A stretch of 64,000 nucleotides of DNA, taken from NCBI GenBank assembly GCA_023150475.1, contig JAKLKU010000013.1, forward strand, positions 1-64,000, read 5' to 3'. Positions 28,720 to 37,166 of this stretch are shown piece by piece (position 1 is the first letter of the stretch; every line of letters begins with the position of its first letter). The notes under the pieces were generated by a model. The model was not told the DNA's origin. It worked only from the letters and a program-made list of their open reading frames with translations, and ran no database searches. This DNA comes from Planctomycetota bacterium. Its GTDB lineage: Bacteria; Planctomycetota; UBA1135; GCA-002686595. Made by a program: the position numbers and the translations under genes.

Positions 28720-30879
28720 TCAGTGCGCGAACGCGTGACCCGGCACGTCGGTTTCGGCCCGCTTCGGCACTCGCCAGCGCAGCGCGAGGCCGAAGTTCCC
28801 CGTCGCGTTGAAGTACGCGAGCTTGAAGCGGTGCAGGCCCGCGAAGAGGCCGATCGAGCCGCGCTTCTCGCTCATGCCGTGCAGGCCGTCGTGGTCGATC
28901 ACCAAGCGATCGTCGATCCACAGACGCGAACCGTCGTCGCTTGCGAGCGTGAAACCGAAGAGCCCGGTGTCGGGCGCCTGGATCCAGCCTTCGAACACCA
29001 GCGCAGCGTGCTCCGTGCGCGCGAGCGGCTCGAGATCGAGGTTCGGCGCGACGCCGCGAGCGACGGGCGCGGCGCGTTCGAGGTCGACCAGGCTCTGCCA
29101 ACCGCCTTCGTAATACGTCCACGCGAGGCCCTTCTCCGGCGCCTTGACGAACACGGTGCCCGGCAAGAGTTCCGCCAGCGCGAGCTCCTTGAACGCGGCG
29201 CGCGCGACCGCGCTCCGCGCGCCGACGCGTTCGGCGATCACGGAGAGCGTGCACGAGTCGGTCAGCACGAGCGGGGTCGGCAACTCGGGCGAGCGCTCGT
29301 CCGGCGTCGAGCCATCGAGCGTGTACCGCAACGTCGCGCGTGGATCGTCGCAGCGCACGTGCACTTCGAGCGGATGGAAGAACTCGCGCTCTTCGGTCGC
29401 GACCTCGACCTTGGGCGGCGCGGCGAAGAGTTCGAGCCCCGCGAGCAACGGCTCGGCGCGCGAGCGCTGGATCTCGAGCGCGAGCTTGCGGGTGCTCACG
29501 GTGGGGAAGCGCAGGATCCGTTTGCGGCCGATCGTCGTGCCGCGCGCGAACTCGCGCCACGCGCCGGACGATTCGTCGAACGCCGAGAGCGTGAACTCGG
29601 CGACGCGTTGGCCGAGCGCGATCGGCTCGGCGAGCACCGCGCGGTTGAACGTGCGCTCGGCGTCGAACGCGAGTTCGAGACGCCCGGTCGTCGCGCCTGC
29701 GCCGGCGGCCCAGTACGTCCGCGGATCGCCGTCGAGCACCGCGTCGGGTGCGAACCCGGGCCTCGCCGAGCCGGCGGACGCACGCGCGCCGCGGGCGAGG
29801 TCGTGCGCGAACGTCGCGTCGAGCGCCGCGCGCAGCTCGAGCAGCCGCGCGGCGTCGTGCTCGTGCACGAGCCCGCGGCGATCGACCGGCAAGTTGAGCA
29901 GGAGCGCGCCGTTGCGGCCGACCGACCCGTACCAGATCTCCTCGAGGTGCTCGAGCGACTTCACGCGGTCGTCTTGCTCGGCGTGGTAATACCAACCGGG
30001 GCGGATCGAGACGTCGCACTCCGCCGGGATCCAATGCGTGCCGTGCTCGAGGCCTTGGTTCAGCGCTTCGACCGGAGGCGCGCCGAGCCCGCGCGCGTAA
30101 CCTTCGGGCGAAAGCAGCGACCAACACGTCTCGCCCGCGAAGCCGCCTTCGTTGCCGACCCAGCGCACGTCGGGGCCGATGTCGCTGAAGATGACGGCGT
30201 CGGGTTGGAGCTCGCGAACGATCTTCGTGAAGCGCTCGAAGTCGTAGACCTGGCGTTTGCCGTTCGGCCCTTCGCCACACGCGCCGTCCCACCAGACTTC
30301 GAAGACGGGCCCATAGTTCGTGAGCACTTCGCGCAGTTGGTTCGCGTAGTAGTCGTTGTACGCGGGCGAGTCGCCGTAGAGCGGCGAGTTGCGATCCCAC
30401 GGCGAGAGGTAGACGCCGAACTTCAGGCCGAACTCGCGGCACGCATCCGACAACTCGCGCAACACGTCGCCTTGGCCAGCCTTCCACCCCGAGCTCGCGA
30501 CGTCGTGCTCGGTGTACGCGCTCGGCCAGAGACAGAAACCGTCGTGGTGCTTCGCGGTCAGGATGATGCCTTTCATCCCGGCGTCGCGCGCAACGCGCGC
30601 CCATTGGCGGCAATCGAGTTCGGTCGGCGCGAAGAGCTTCGGGTCCTCCCGTCCGGTGCCCCATTCGGCGCCGGTGAAGGTGTTCATGTTGAAGTGCACG
30701 AACGCGCAAGCTTCGAGTTCGCTCCACGCGAGCTGGCGCGCGCTCGGGAGCGGCCAGATCGGTTGGGGCGGTTCGGGCGGGCGAGGCGTGTCGCTCGTCG
30801 ACGCGCGGCAGGCGAGCGAGCCGAGCGCGAGTGCGAAAGCGAGCGTTACGAACGGCCGAGTGCGCGACAGGTGCGGCAT
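28720..30879 (-). CDS. GH29 alpha-L-fucosidase, lipoprotein, multidomain
   Basis: Retaining glycosidase releasing terminal L-fucose, 719 residues. A lipobox LACR follows a short signal. The GH29 catalytic barrel spans ~40-370 with TAKHHDGFCLWPS and the predicted nucleophile Asp198 in EVWWDG. Next come a discoidin-like domain (~400-510), a chitobiase-type beta domain (LRYTLDGSTPDERSPEL) and a PA14-type domain (LVFEGWIQAPDTGLFGFTLASDDGSRLWID). It belongs with the fucose catabolic operon 10-25 kb away functionally but sits among the sigma-fusion genes. The start at 30879 gives the lipoprotein signal; the frame is open farther upstream. Confidence 0.93.
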   Translation of the reverse strand: MPHLSRTRPFVTLAFALALGSLACRASTSDTPRPPEPPQPIWPLPSARQLAWSELEACAFVHFNMNTFTGAEWGTGREDPKLFAPTELDCRQWARVARDAGMKGIILTAKHHDGFCLWPSAYTEHDVASSGWKAGQGDVLRELSDACREFGLKFGVYLSPWDRNSPLYGDSPAYNDYYANQLREVLTNYGPVFEVWWDGACGEGPNGKRQVYDFERFTKIVRELQPDAVIFSDIGPDVRWVGNEGGFAGETCWSLLSPEGYARGLGAPPVEALNQGLEHGTHWIPAECDVSIRPGWYYHAEQDDRVKSLEHLEEIWYGSVGRNGALLLNLPVDRRGLVHEHDAARLLELRAALDATFAHDLARGARASAGSARPGFAPDAVLDGDPRTYWAAGAGATTGRLELAFDAERTFNRAVLAEPIALGQRVAEFTLSAFDESSGAWREFARGTTIGRKRILRFPTVSTRKLALEIQRSRAEPLLAGLELFAAPPKVEVATEEREFFHPLEVHVRCDDPRATLRYTLDGSTPDERSPELPTPLVLTDSCTLSVIAERVGARSAVARAAFKELALAELLPGTVFVKAPEKGLAWTYYEGGWQSLVDLERAAPVARGVAPNLDLEPLARTEHAALVFEGWIQAPDTGLFGFTLASDDGSRLWIDDRLVIDHDGLHGMSEKRGSIGLFAGLHRFKLAYFNATGNFGLALRWRVPKRAETDVPGHAFAH

Positions 30880-30905
30880 GCGCGCATTGTGCGCGGCGTG
30901 CGGCT

Positions 30906-31397
30906 TCAGCGCGAGTCGGTCGGTCTGCGGCGCGCTTCGAGCGTGCGGAGGTAATCCGGGAGCTGAGCCCGGTCCTTGTCGCGGCCCAGCCGTCGCTTGA
31001 GTTCGATGAGCTCCGAGAGCTCCAGCACTCGGACTCGCAGACCGTCGCTGAGGTCGACCCACGGGGCGTGCTCGACGAGCTCCGCGTAACCCTTGCCTTC
31101 GACGATCGCTCCCAGTACGTCGAGCGGTCCATGGCGGGTCATCAACAGGCGGTGGCCCGGTAACGCCAGGTCACGCTCGTTGGGGGCCAATCGCTTCGGT
31201 AGGTGCTGGCGATAGCACGCGTCGAGACCGCGCAATGCAGCGGCCAAGCGAGCGACGTTCTCCGGATCGCGAGCGTGGACGACATCCAGGTCGAACGTGT
31301 TGACGGGAACGCCGTGGAGGACGGCTGCGACACCTCCAACCAGAACGTACCGGACGTTCGCGCCTTCGAGCGCCGTCAGGATCGCTCGGAAGTCCAT
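30906..31397 (-). CDS. Nucleotidyltransferase-fold protein (MNT/AbiEii-like)
   Basis: The 163-residue protein has the minimal nucleotidyltransferase pattern: VGGVAAVLHG at ~20-29 and T-F-D-L-D at 34-38, giving the acidic metal pair Asp36/Asp38. A C-terminal helix bears ELIELKRRLGRDKDRAQLPDYL. Such proteins transfer NMP to a partner or small molecule and are common in toxin-antitoxin-like pairs. The ATG at 31397 lies inside the end of the preceding 82-codon gene (22-bp overlap), so the two form a coupled pair. No HEPN protein is visible. The frame is open upstream but there it only shadows the partner gene. Confidence 0.85.
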   Translation of the reverse strand: MDFRAILTALEGANVRYVLVGGVAAVLHGVPVNTFDLDVVHARDPENVARLAAALRGLDACYRQHLPKRLAPNERDLALPGHRLLMTRHGPLDVLGAIVEGKGYAELVEHAPWVDLSDGLRVRVLELSELIELKRRLGRDKDRAQLPDYLRTLEARRRPTDSR

Positions 31398-31624
31398 GGC
31401 TCGCGGAGCGAGACGGCTCGCTCCGGACGCGACTTCTCGATCGCGGTCACGTGGTCCTGGAGTACTTGCAGTCGTTCTGCGGGCGTCAACGAGAGCATCC
31501 AACGGATCAGTGTCACGTCGACACCGTCCGGCGCGTACTCCGGCGGCCTCTCGTGGAGGTGTTCTTCCCGGTGTTCCTCGCTCTTTGCCTGCACGCGTCC
31601 AGTCTGACGCGCGCGCCGCGACAA
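31376..31624 (-). CDS. Small conserved-looking partner of the nucleotidyltransferase
   Basis: Encodes about 82 residues with a helical core VDVTLIRWMLSLTPAERLQVLQDHV. I recognise this pattern from short proteins placed just before nucleotidyltransferase-fold genes in diverse bacteria; no function is established to my knowledge. The apparent start is TTG at 31624, but a GTG at 31594 is an alternative and removes a poorly conserved basic leader. It overlaps the nucleotidyltransferase start by 22 bp. Whether the pair is a toxin-antitoxin module or a housekeeping unit cannot be told from sequence. Confidence 0.7.
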   Translation of the reverse strand: MSRRARQTGRVQAKSEEHREEHLHERPPEYAPDGVDVTLIRWMLSLTPAERLQVLQDHVTAIEKSRPERAVSLREPWTSERS

Positions 31625-31638
31625 AGGAACCCGGCGGC

Positions 31639-32268
31639 CTAGAGCGAGCGCGCGTCGAACGGCACCGAGCCATGGAGCTCGCGCACGCCGGTCGTGCGCA
31701 CGAGTTCCGCCGCGTGGGCCGCGCGCACTCCGCCGCCCGGCAGGATCACGATGCGACCTCGCGCTCGGCGGACGAGCTCGGCGAGCTTCACTCGGCCGTC
31801 GAACGCCGTCGGCGCGCCGGCGGACGTCAACACGCGTTCGATGCCCAGCGCGATCAACGTCTCGAGCTCCGCGAATGGCTCGCGCACGAGATCGAACGCG
31901 CGATGGAACGTGACCGGCTTCGGCCGTGCGGCGCGCACGAGCGTCGACGTCGCGTCGCGATCGACGGTGCCGTCCGGTCTCAGGGCGCCGAACACGAAGC
32001 CGTCCGCTCGCTCGCGACGGGTTGCGAGCTCCGCGAGCATCGTCGCGAGCTCGCTCGCGGAGTACACGAAGTCGCCCGCGCGCGGCCGCACCATGACGAA
32101 GAGCGGCACGGAGCCGGCGACGCGGGCACGCGCGCCTTGGAGGAGTTCGTCCGTCGGCGAAAGTCCGCCGACGTCGAGTCGCGAGCAGAGCTCGATGCGC
32201 TCGGCGCCGCCCGCGAGCGCCGCGTCGAGCCCGGCGAGCGAGTCGACGCAGACTTCGAGCAAGGCCAT
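31639..32268 (-). CDS. cutC: CutC family protein
   Basis: TIM-barrel CutC, 209 residues, slightly shorter than the E. coli protein. Landmarks are LEVCVDS at the N-terminus, GAERIELCSRLDVGGLSPT, VMVRPRAGDFVYS, GFVFGALRPDGTVD, VTFHRAFD and ILPGGGV. CutC was named for copper homeostasis, but a direct role in copper handling is doubtful and its reaction is unknown. It is divergent from the symporter gene (69 bp between starts) and heads the long leftward gene run. Confidence 0.95.
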   Translation of the reverse strand: MALLEVCVDSLAGLDAALAGGAERIELCSRLDVGGLSPTDELLQGARARVAGSVPLFVMVRPRAGDFVYSASELATMLAELATRRERADGFVFGALRPDGTVDRDATSTLVRAARPKPVTFHRAFDLVREPFAELETLIALGIERVLTSAGAPTAFDGRVKLAELVRRARGRIVILPGGGVRAAHAAELVRTTGVRELHGSVPFDARSL

Positions 32269-32337
32269 GCGGTCACGCTACGAGCCGTGCGACTCGATTG
32301 CGAGCCCCGCGGCGCTCGGTAGAGTCGCGCGAGCCGC

Positions 32338-33831
32338 ATGTCCCACTTCGATCCGTGGATCGACGGCTCGATCGTCGGTGTCTACTTGCTCGTCACGCTG
32401 ATCGCGGGCGTCGCCGTGCGCCGCTACGTCGGCAAGGTCGAGGATTATCTCGTCGCCGGCCGCGAGATGGACGTGCACCTCGGCATCGCGTCGCTCGCCG
32501 CGACCGAGTTCGGCATCGTCACGTGCATGTACACCGCGCAAGCGGGCTACACGAAGGGCTTCGTCGGCGCGGTGCCCGGGATCCTGCAAGCGGTCGCGAT
32601 GCTCGTGATCGGCTTGACCGGCTTCTGCATCACGCCGTTGCGCCGCGCAGGCGTGATGACGATTCCCGAGCTCTTCCAGAAGCAGTTCGGTCCACGCGTG
32701 CGCGCCGCCGCCGGAGTCGTCGTGTTGCTCGGCGGGTTGCTCAACATGGGGCTCTACCTGCGCATCGGCGGCGAGTTCCTGAGCACGGTGGTCGGCTTCG
32801 ATCCCGGTTGGCTCGAGTGGGTGATGACCGGACTGCTCGTGCTCGTGCTCGTGTACACGGTGCTCGGCGGGATGCTCTCGGTGCTCGTCACCGACTTCCT
32901 GCAGTTCGTCGTGATGAGCGCGGGACTCCTGGTCGTCACGTTCCTGATCGTCGGCGACGTCGGTTGGGGAAAGCTCGTCGAAACCGTCGAGACGCACCAC
33001 GGTGCCGGTGGTTTCGATCCGCTCGCGGACGGCGGACCCGGTTGGTCGTTCTTGCTCTTCCAGAGCTGCCTGCAAGTCGCGGCGACGTTGACGTGGCAGC
33101 CGGTGATCGCGCGACTGCTCGCGGCGAAGGACGAGCGCGTCGGCCGGCGCATCTACGTCCGCACGAGCGCCTTCTTCGCCGCACGTTTCGTCATCCCCGG
33201 CCTGTGGGGGATCGCGGCGCTCGCGATGGTGACGCCGACCGAGCTCGCGTTGCTCCCTTCCGGCGCGGATCCCTCGCTCTCCGCGATGCCGCTCTATCTC
33301 TCGAAGCTGTTGCCCGTCGGCGTGCTCGGCCTGCTCGTCGCGGCGATGCTCGCCGCCGACATGTCGACCGATTCGTCGTACATGCTCACGTGGAGCAGCG
33401 TGATCTACAACGACCTCGTCGCGCCGTTCCGGAAGTCGACGTGGAGCGAGAAACGCGGCCTCTTCTGGAACCGCACGATCGTCGTGTGGATCGGCGTGTT
33501 CCTGTTGTTCTTCGGGCTCTGGTATCCGCTCGAAGGCGATCTGTGGACGTACTTCAGCGTCACCGGGACGATCTACCTCTCGAGCGTCTCCGTGCTGCTC
33601 GTCGCGTGCTGCTACTGGAAACGCGCGAACTCGTGGGGCGCCGCCGCCGCGATCTTCTTCGGCGCCGCGTTCCCGCTCGCGACGTTGATCCTGCCGCACG
33701 TCGATCCAGAGCAGCGGTTCGTGCTGACGCGCCTCGGCGATCACTGGAACGGCTTCCTCGCGTACGTGCTCGCCGCGGTCGGCATGGTAGTGGGTTCGCT
33801 GCTCAAGCCCGTGCGAAAGGCCGCCGCATGA
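32338..33831 (+). CDS. Sodium:solute symporter (SSS family)
   Basis: The 497-residue protein has about thirteen hydrophobic segments. The early motif VEDYLVAGREMDVHLGIASLAATEFG is the SSS-family pattern where substrate and sodium sites begin. The region MLAADMSTDSSYMLTWSSVIYNDLVAPF matches the conserved helix-8 area with Ser residues of the second sodium site. It takes up an organic solute with sodium; the substrate is not predictable, though sugars or sialic-acid-like compounds would fit the neighbourhood. The stop overlaps the next small gene in an ATGA. Confidence 0.93.
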   Translation: MSHFDPWIDGSIVGVYLLVTLIAGVAVRRYVGKVEDYLVAGREMDVHLGIASLAATEFGIVTCMYTAQAGYTKGFVGAVPGILQAVAMLVIGLTGFCITPLRRAGVMTIPELFQKQFGPRVRAAAGVVVLLGGLLNMGLYLRIGGEFLSTVVGFDPGWLEWVMTGLLVLVLVYTVLGGMLSVLVTDFLQFVVMSAGLLVVTFLIVGDVGWGKLVETVETHHGAGGFDPLADGGPGWSFLLFQSCLQVAATLTWQPVIARLLAAKDERVGRRIYVRTSAFFAARFVIPGLWGIAALAMVTPTELALLPSGADPSLSAMPLYLSKLLPVGVLGLLVAAMLAADMSTDSSYMLTWSSVIYNDLVAPFRKSTWSEKRGLFWNRTIVVWIGVFLLFFGLWYPLEGDLWTYFSVTGTIYLSSVSVLLVACCYWKRANSWGAAAAIFFGAAFPLATLILPHVDPEQRFVLTRLGDHWNGFLAYVLAAVGMVVGSLLKPVRKAAA

Positions 33832-33989
33832 ACACCTTGGGCCACGGTTTCTGGTGGTGCGTCGCCGCGTTCTGCATCGTCTGGTACTCGACCGTGACGA
33901 TCTGGGTAGCCGTAAAGGGGGCGACGGACATACGCGCAATGCTCGCGCGGCTCGCACGGTCGGGGCCTGGGCGCGAGCGCGAGCGCTAG
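33828..33989 (+). CDS. Small single-span membrane protein coupled to the symporter
   Basis: A 53-residue product whose ATG overlaps the symporter stop (ATGA). It has one hydrophobic segment (FWWCVAAFCIVWYSTVTIWVAV) followed by KGATDIRAMLARLARSG and a basic tail. Similar short proteins directly after SSS genes are known in other bacteria as symporter-associated small proteins. The tight coupling suggests a subunit or stabiliser of the transporter. It is too short for usual gene finders and has its own coherent codon use. Confidence 0.75.
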   Translation: MNTLGHGFWWCVAAFCIVWYSTVTIWVAVKGATDIRAMLARLARSGPGRERER

Positions 33990-34038
33990 AGTCCGCATCG
34001 TTCGCGGTGGCAAGCGACCTGTTCCCCGGAGCAATCCC

Positions 34039-34503
34039 ATGGCACGAGCGAAGCCCGTTCCCGATGGCTACCACACCGTCACTCCGTACCTGATCGTCGA
34101 CGGCGCGAAGGCCGCGCTCGAGTTCTACCGCGCCGCGTTCGGCGCCGAAGTGTTGTTCCGGATCGAAGCGCCGGGCGGCAAGCTCGGCCACGCGGAGATC
34201 CAGCTCGGCGACTCACGCATCATGCTCGCCGACGAGTATCCGCCGCTCGGTGCGCGCGGCCCGAAGTCGATCGGTGGCTCGCCGATCACGCTCACGCTCT
34301 ACGTCGAGGACTGCGACGCGGTCTTCGAGCGCGCCATCCAGGCCGGGGCGAAAGTGATCCGACCACTCGCCGACCAGTTCTATGGCGACCGCATCGGCGG
34401 TCTCGAGGATCCGTTCGGCCACCATTGGTACGTCGCGACGCACCAAGAAGATCTGACGCCGGAAGAGATCACGCGCCGCGCCGCCGCCGCGCACGGCGGG
34501 TAG
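34039..34503 (+). CDS. VOC-superfamily (glyoxalase/PhnB-like) protein
   Basis: The 154-residue protein has two beta-alpha-beta-beta-beta modules. PYLIVDGAKAALEFYRAAFGAEVLFRI opens the first, and GGLEDPFGHHWYVATHQEDLTPEEI closes the second in the form typical of PhnB-like proteins. Members include glyoxalases, dioxygenases and antibiotic-binding proteins. The His and Glu positions seen (GHAEIQLG, DPFGHHW) leave metal binding possible. Nothing in the context gives its substrate. Confidence 0.9.
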   Translation: MARAKPVPDGYHTVTPYLIVDGAKAALEFYRAAFGAEVLFRIEAPGGKLGHAEIQLGDSRIMLADEYPPLGARGPKSIGGSPITLTLYVEDCDAVFERAIQAGAKVIRPLADQFYGDRIGGLEDPFGHHWYVATHQEDLTPEEITRRAAAAHGG

Positions 34504-34518
34504 CCCGCGTCTCGAGCG

Positions 34519-35643
34519 TCAGTCCGCCGAACGCGCGCGCCAACGGTCGAGCGCGACCGCGGCGACGATGATCGCGCCGGTGGCGATCTCCTGAACCCAG
34601 TTGTCGAGGCCGAGCTTGGTGCAGCCGTTGTCGACGACCGTCATGATCAACGCGCCGACGAACGTGCCGAGCACCGAACCTTGGCCGCCGGAAAGGCTCG
34701 CGCCGCCGATCACGCACGCGGCGATCACCTTCAGTTCGTGCCCCGATGCCGTCGTCGGATCGCCCATCGAGAGGTAGCCGAGCTGCAGGACCGCCGCGAC
34801 GCCCGCGCAACCGACCGCGATCACGTACACCCAGACCTTCGTGCGCTCGACGCGCACGCCGCACAAGCGCGCCGTCTCTTCGTTCGAGCCGAGCGCGAAG
34901 ACGTTGCGTCCGAAGCGTGTGTAGCGCAGCACGAGCGCCATCGCGAGTGCGAGTCCGGCGAGGATCCACACGCTCGGTGCCGCGAGCGCCGCGAGGCCGC
35001 TCTCCGCGGGTCGCGTCAACGCATCGAGCCCGCCGACCGAAGGCGGATAGACCGGTTGGTTGTCGCCGAGTCCTTTCGCGAGCCCGCGCAACGCGCCCCA
35101 CAGGCCCAACGTGACGATGAACGGCGAAAGCGGGAGCCGCGGCGTGATGCGTTCGCCGACCACGCCGACGACGAGCGCGGTCACGGCACCCACGCCGAGC
35201 GCGATCCACGGACCTTGGTGCGGCGCGACGAGCACGCCGATCCACGCGCCGAGCGCCGGCCCAGCGACGCGTGCCCACCGACCGACCACGAGCGTGCCGG
35301 TCGCCGCGCCGACCGCGAGTCCGGTCGCGATCGTCGCGAGCACGGCGTGGAGCGTCGCGCCGCCCGCGCGCAGCACGAGCGCACCGACGACGGTGCCGAG
35401 CGCGATCGTCGAACCGACCGAGAGGTCGATGCCTCCCGCGACGATGATCGCCGTGGCTCCGACCGCAGCGACGCCGACGACCGCCGTTTGCTCGAGCATC
35501 AGACGTTGGTTCGACCACGCGACGAAGTCCGCGCCGGAGAGCAGCGCGAAGAGCGACCACGTCGCGACGAGGCCCACGAGCGGCCCGAACGTGGCGAGCA
35601 CCCGCGGCAGCGCACGCCGGTTTCGTCGCGTCGGCTCGCTCAC
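34519..35643 (-). CDS. Sugar ABC transporter permease (RbsC/FucP-cluster type)
   Basis: The 374-residue CUT2-type permease has about ten membrane segments. Landmarks include GGIDLSVGSTIAL, RYTRFGRNVFALGSNEETARLCGVRVERTK and the IGGASLSGGQGSVLGTFVGAL signature of ribose-type permeases. The start is a GTG whose last two bases form the ATPase stop (GTGA overlap at 35640-35643), so it is coupled to the ATPase. It is the third gene of the importer unit transcribed away from the IclR-led fucose operon, and most likely imports L-fucose or a related sugar. Confidence 0.92.
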   Translation of the reverse strand: MSEPTRRNRRALPRVLATFGPLVGLVATWSLFALLSGADFVAWSNQRLMLEQTAVVGVAAVGATAIIVAGGIDLSVGSTIALGTVVGALVLRAGGATLHAVLATIATGLAVGAATGTLVVGRWARVAGPALGAWIGVLVAPHQGPWIALGVGAVTALVVGVVGERITPRLPLSPFIVTLGLWGALRGLAKGLGDNQPVYPPSVGGLDALTRPAESGLAALAAPSVWILAGLALAMALVLRYTRFGRNVFALGSNEETARLCGVRVERTKVWVYVIAVGCAGVAAVLQLGYLSMGDPTTASGHELKVIAACVIGGASLSGGQGSVLGTFVGALIMTVVDNGCTKLGLDNWVQEIATGAIIVAAVALDRWRARSAD

Positions 35644-37157
35644 GCGCTCGCTCCCGTCGCTTGCAGGAGGACTTCGTGCGGATCGAGTCCACGCACCGGG
35701 CGCGGTGGGAGCAACGTGCCGCGGCACATCACCGCGATGCGGTCGCAGGTGCCGAAGAGCTCCGGGAGGTAACTCGACACCATCACCACGGCGCGCGGTT
35801 CGTCGCCCGAGCGCGCGAGTTCGTCGATCCACCGATAGATCTCGGCCTTCGAGCCGACGTCGATGCCGCGCGTCGGTTCGTCGAGCAGGATCACGTCGGC
35901 GTCCGCGAAGAGCACGCGCGCGAGCGCGAGCTTTTGTTGGTTGCCGCCGGAGAGTTCCGCGATGCGCTGCGTCGGTCCGGTGCACTTGATCCGCAGGCGG
36001 TCGATCCACCGCGCGGTCTCGCGTTCGACGCGCGAGTGTGCGATCCAACCCAGCGACGAGACTCGATCGAGCCGGGGCAAGACCAAGTTGTCCGCGAGCG
36101 ACAGCCCGAGCGCGAGCCCTTCGCCCTTGCGGTCCTCGCTGACGAAACCGACGCCTTGGCGCCACCGTTCGGCGGGCCGACGCGGACCTTCGAGGGCGAG
36201 CACCTTCAAGTCGCCCGACTTCACGCGGTCGAGCCCGAAGAGCGCGCGCAGCAGCTCGGTGCGGCCCGACCCGACGAGCCCGGCGATGCCGAGCACTTCG
36301 CCGCGGCGCAGCTCGAGCGTCGCGTTGCGCACGCCTCGTTCACCGGCGAGGTCGAGGATGGTCGCGACGACGTCGCCGGTCCTCGCCGGCGAACGGGGGT
36401 AGAGCTCGCGCACTTCGCGGCCGACCATCGCGGCGACCAGCGCGTCGATCGACGTCTCGTCGGTCCGACCCGTGGCCACGCTCACGCCGTCTCGCAACAC
36501 GGTGAAGCGTTCGGTGATCGCGAAGAGCTCTTCGAGCGCGTGGGAGATGTAGACGACCGCGACGCCGCGCGCGGCGAGGCGTTCGACGAGCGCGAAGAGC
36601 CGATCGATGTCCTCCGAGCCGAGGCTGGACGTCGGCTCGTCGAAGACGATCACGCGCGCGTCGACGGCGAGCGAGCGTGCGATCTCGACGATCTGTCGGT
36701 CGGCGGGCGACAGGTCACGCACCGAGCGCCCGACGTCGAGGTCGCCGCGGCCGAGTTCGCCGAGCAGTTCGCGGGCGCGATCGTTGGCGGTACGCCACGA
36801 GATCACGCCCGCGCGCGTCGGCAAATCGCCGAGCCACACGTTCTCGGCGACCGAGAGCTGCGGGGCGAGCGAGAGCTCCTGATGGATCATCACGACGCCC
36901 GCGGCGCGCGCTTCGGCAGGCGAGCGCGGCGCATACGGCCGGCCGTCGAGTTCGAGCACGCCGTCGTCTGGCGCGACGACCCCGGCGAGCACCTTCATCA
37001 ACGTCGACTTGCCCGCGCCGTTCTCGCCGACCAGCGCGTGGACTTCGCCGGCGCGCACGTCGAGGTCGACGCCGCCGAGCGCGACGGTCGCGCCGAAGCG
37101 CTTCGTCACGCCGCGCATCGTCAGCCGCGCCGGTGCCGGTCGGTCGGTCGCCGTCAT
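35640..37157 (-). CDS. Sugar ABC transporter double ATP-binding subunit
   Basis: The 505-residue protein is made of two nucleotide-binding halves in the RbsA/MglA manner. The first has Walker A GENGAGKST, a non-canonical signature (DLSPADRQ) and Walker B VIVFDEPTSSL. The second has the degenerate P-loop GLVGSGRTEL usual in this family, then LSGGNQQK and Walker B VILLDEPTRGID. It energises uptake with the permease downstream (4-bp overlap) and the binding lipoprotein upstream (9-bp gap). Confidence 0.95.
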   Translation of the reverse strand: MTATDRPAPARLTMRGVTKRFGATVALGGVDLDVRAGEVHALVGENGAGKSTLMKVLAGVVAPDDGVLELDGRPYAPRSPAEARAAGVVMIHQELSLAPQLSVAENVWLGDLPTRAGVISWRTANDRARELLGELGRGDLDVGRSVRDLSPADRQIVEIARSLAVDARVIVFDEPTSSLGSEDIDRLFALVERLAARGVAVVYISHALEELFAITERFTVLRDGVSVATGRTDETSIDALVAAMVGREVRELYPRSPARTGDVVATILDLAGERGVRNATLELRRGEVLGIAGLVGSGRTELLRALFGLDRVKSGDLKVLALEGPRRPAERWRQGVGFVSEDRKGEGLALGLSLADNLVLPRLDRVSSLGWIAHSRVERETARWIDRLRIKCTGPTQRIAELSGGNQQKLALARVLFADADVILLDEPTRGIDVGSKAEIYRWIDELARSGDEPRAVVMVSSYLPELFGTCDRIAVMCRGTLLPPRPVRGLDPHEVLLQATGASA

Positions 37158-37166
37158 GCGCGGAGC

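Noticed and set aside
25897..30954. A 1685-codon open frame on the + strand across both sigma fusions and the fucosidase
   Set aside because: Antisense shadow; the opposite strand has clear sigma, carboxypeptidase-regulatory and GH29 domains.
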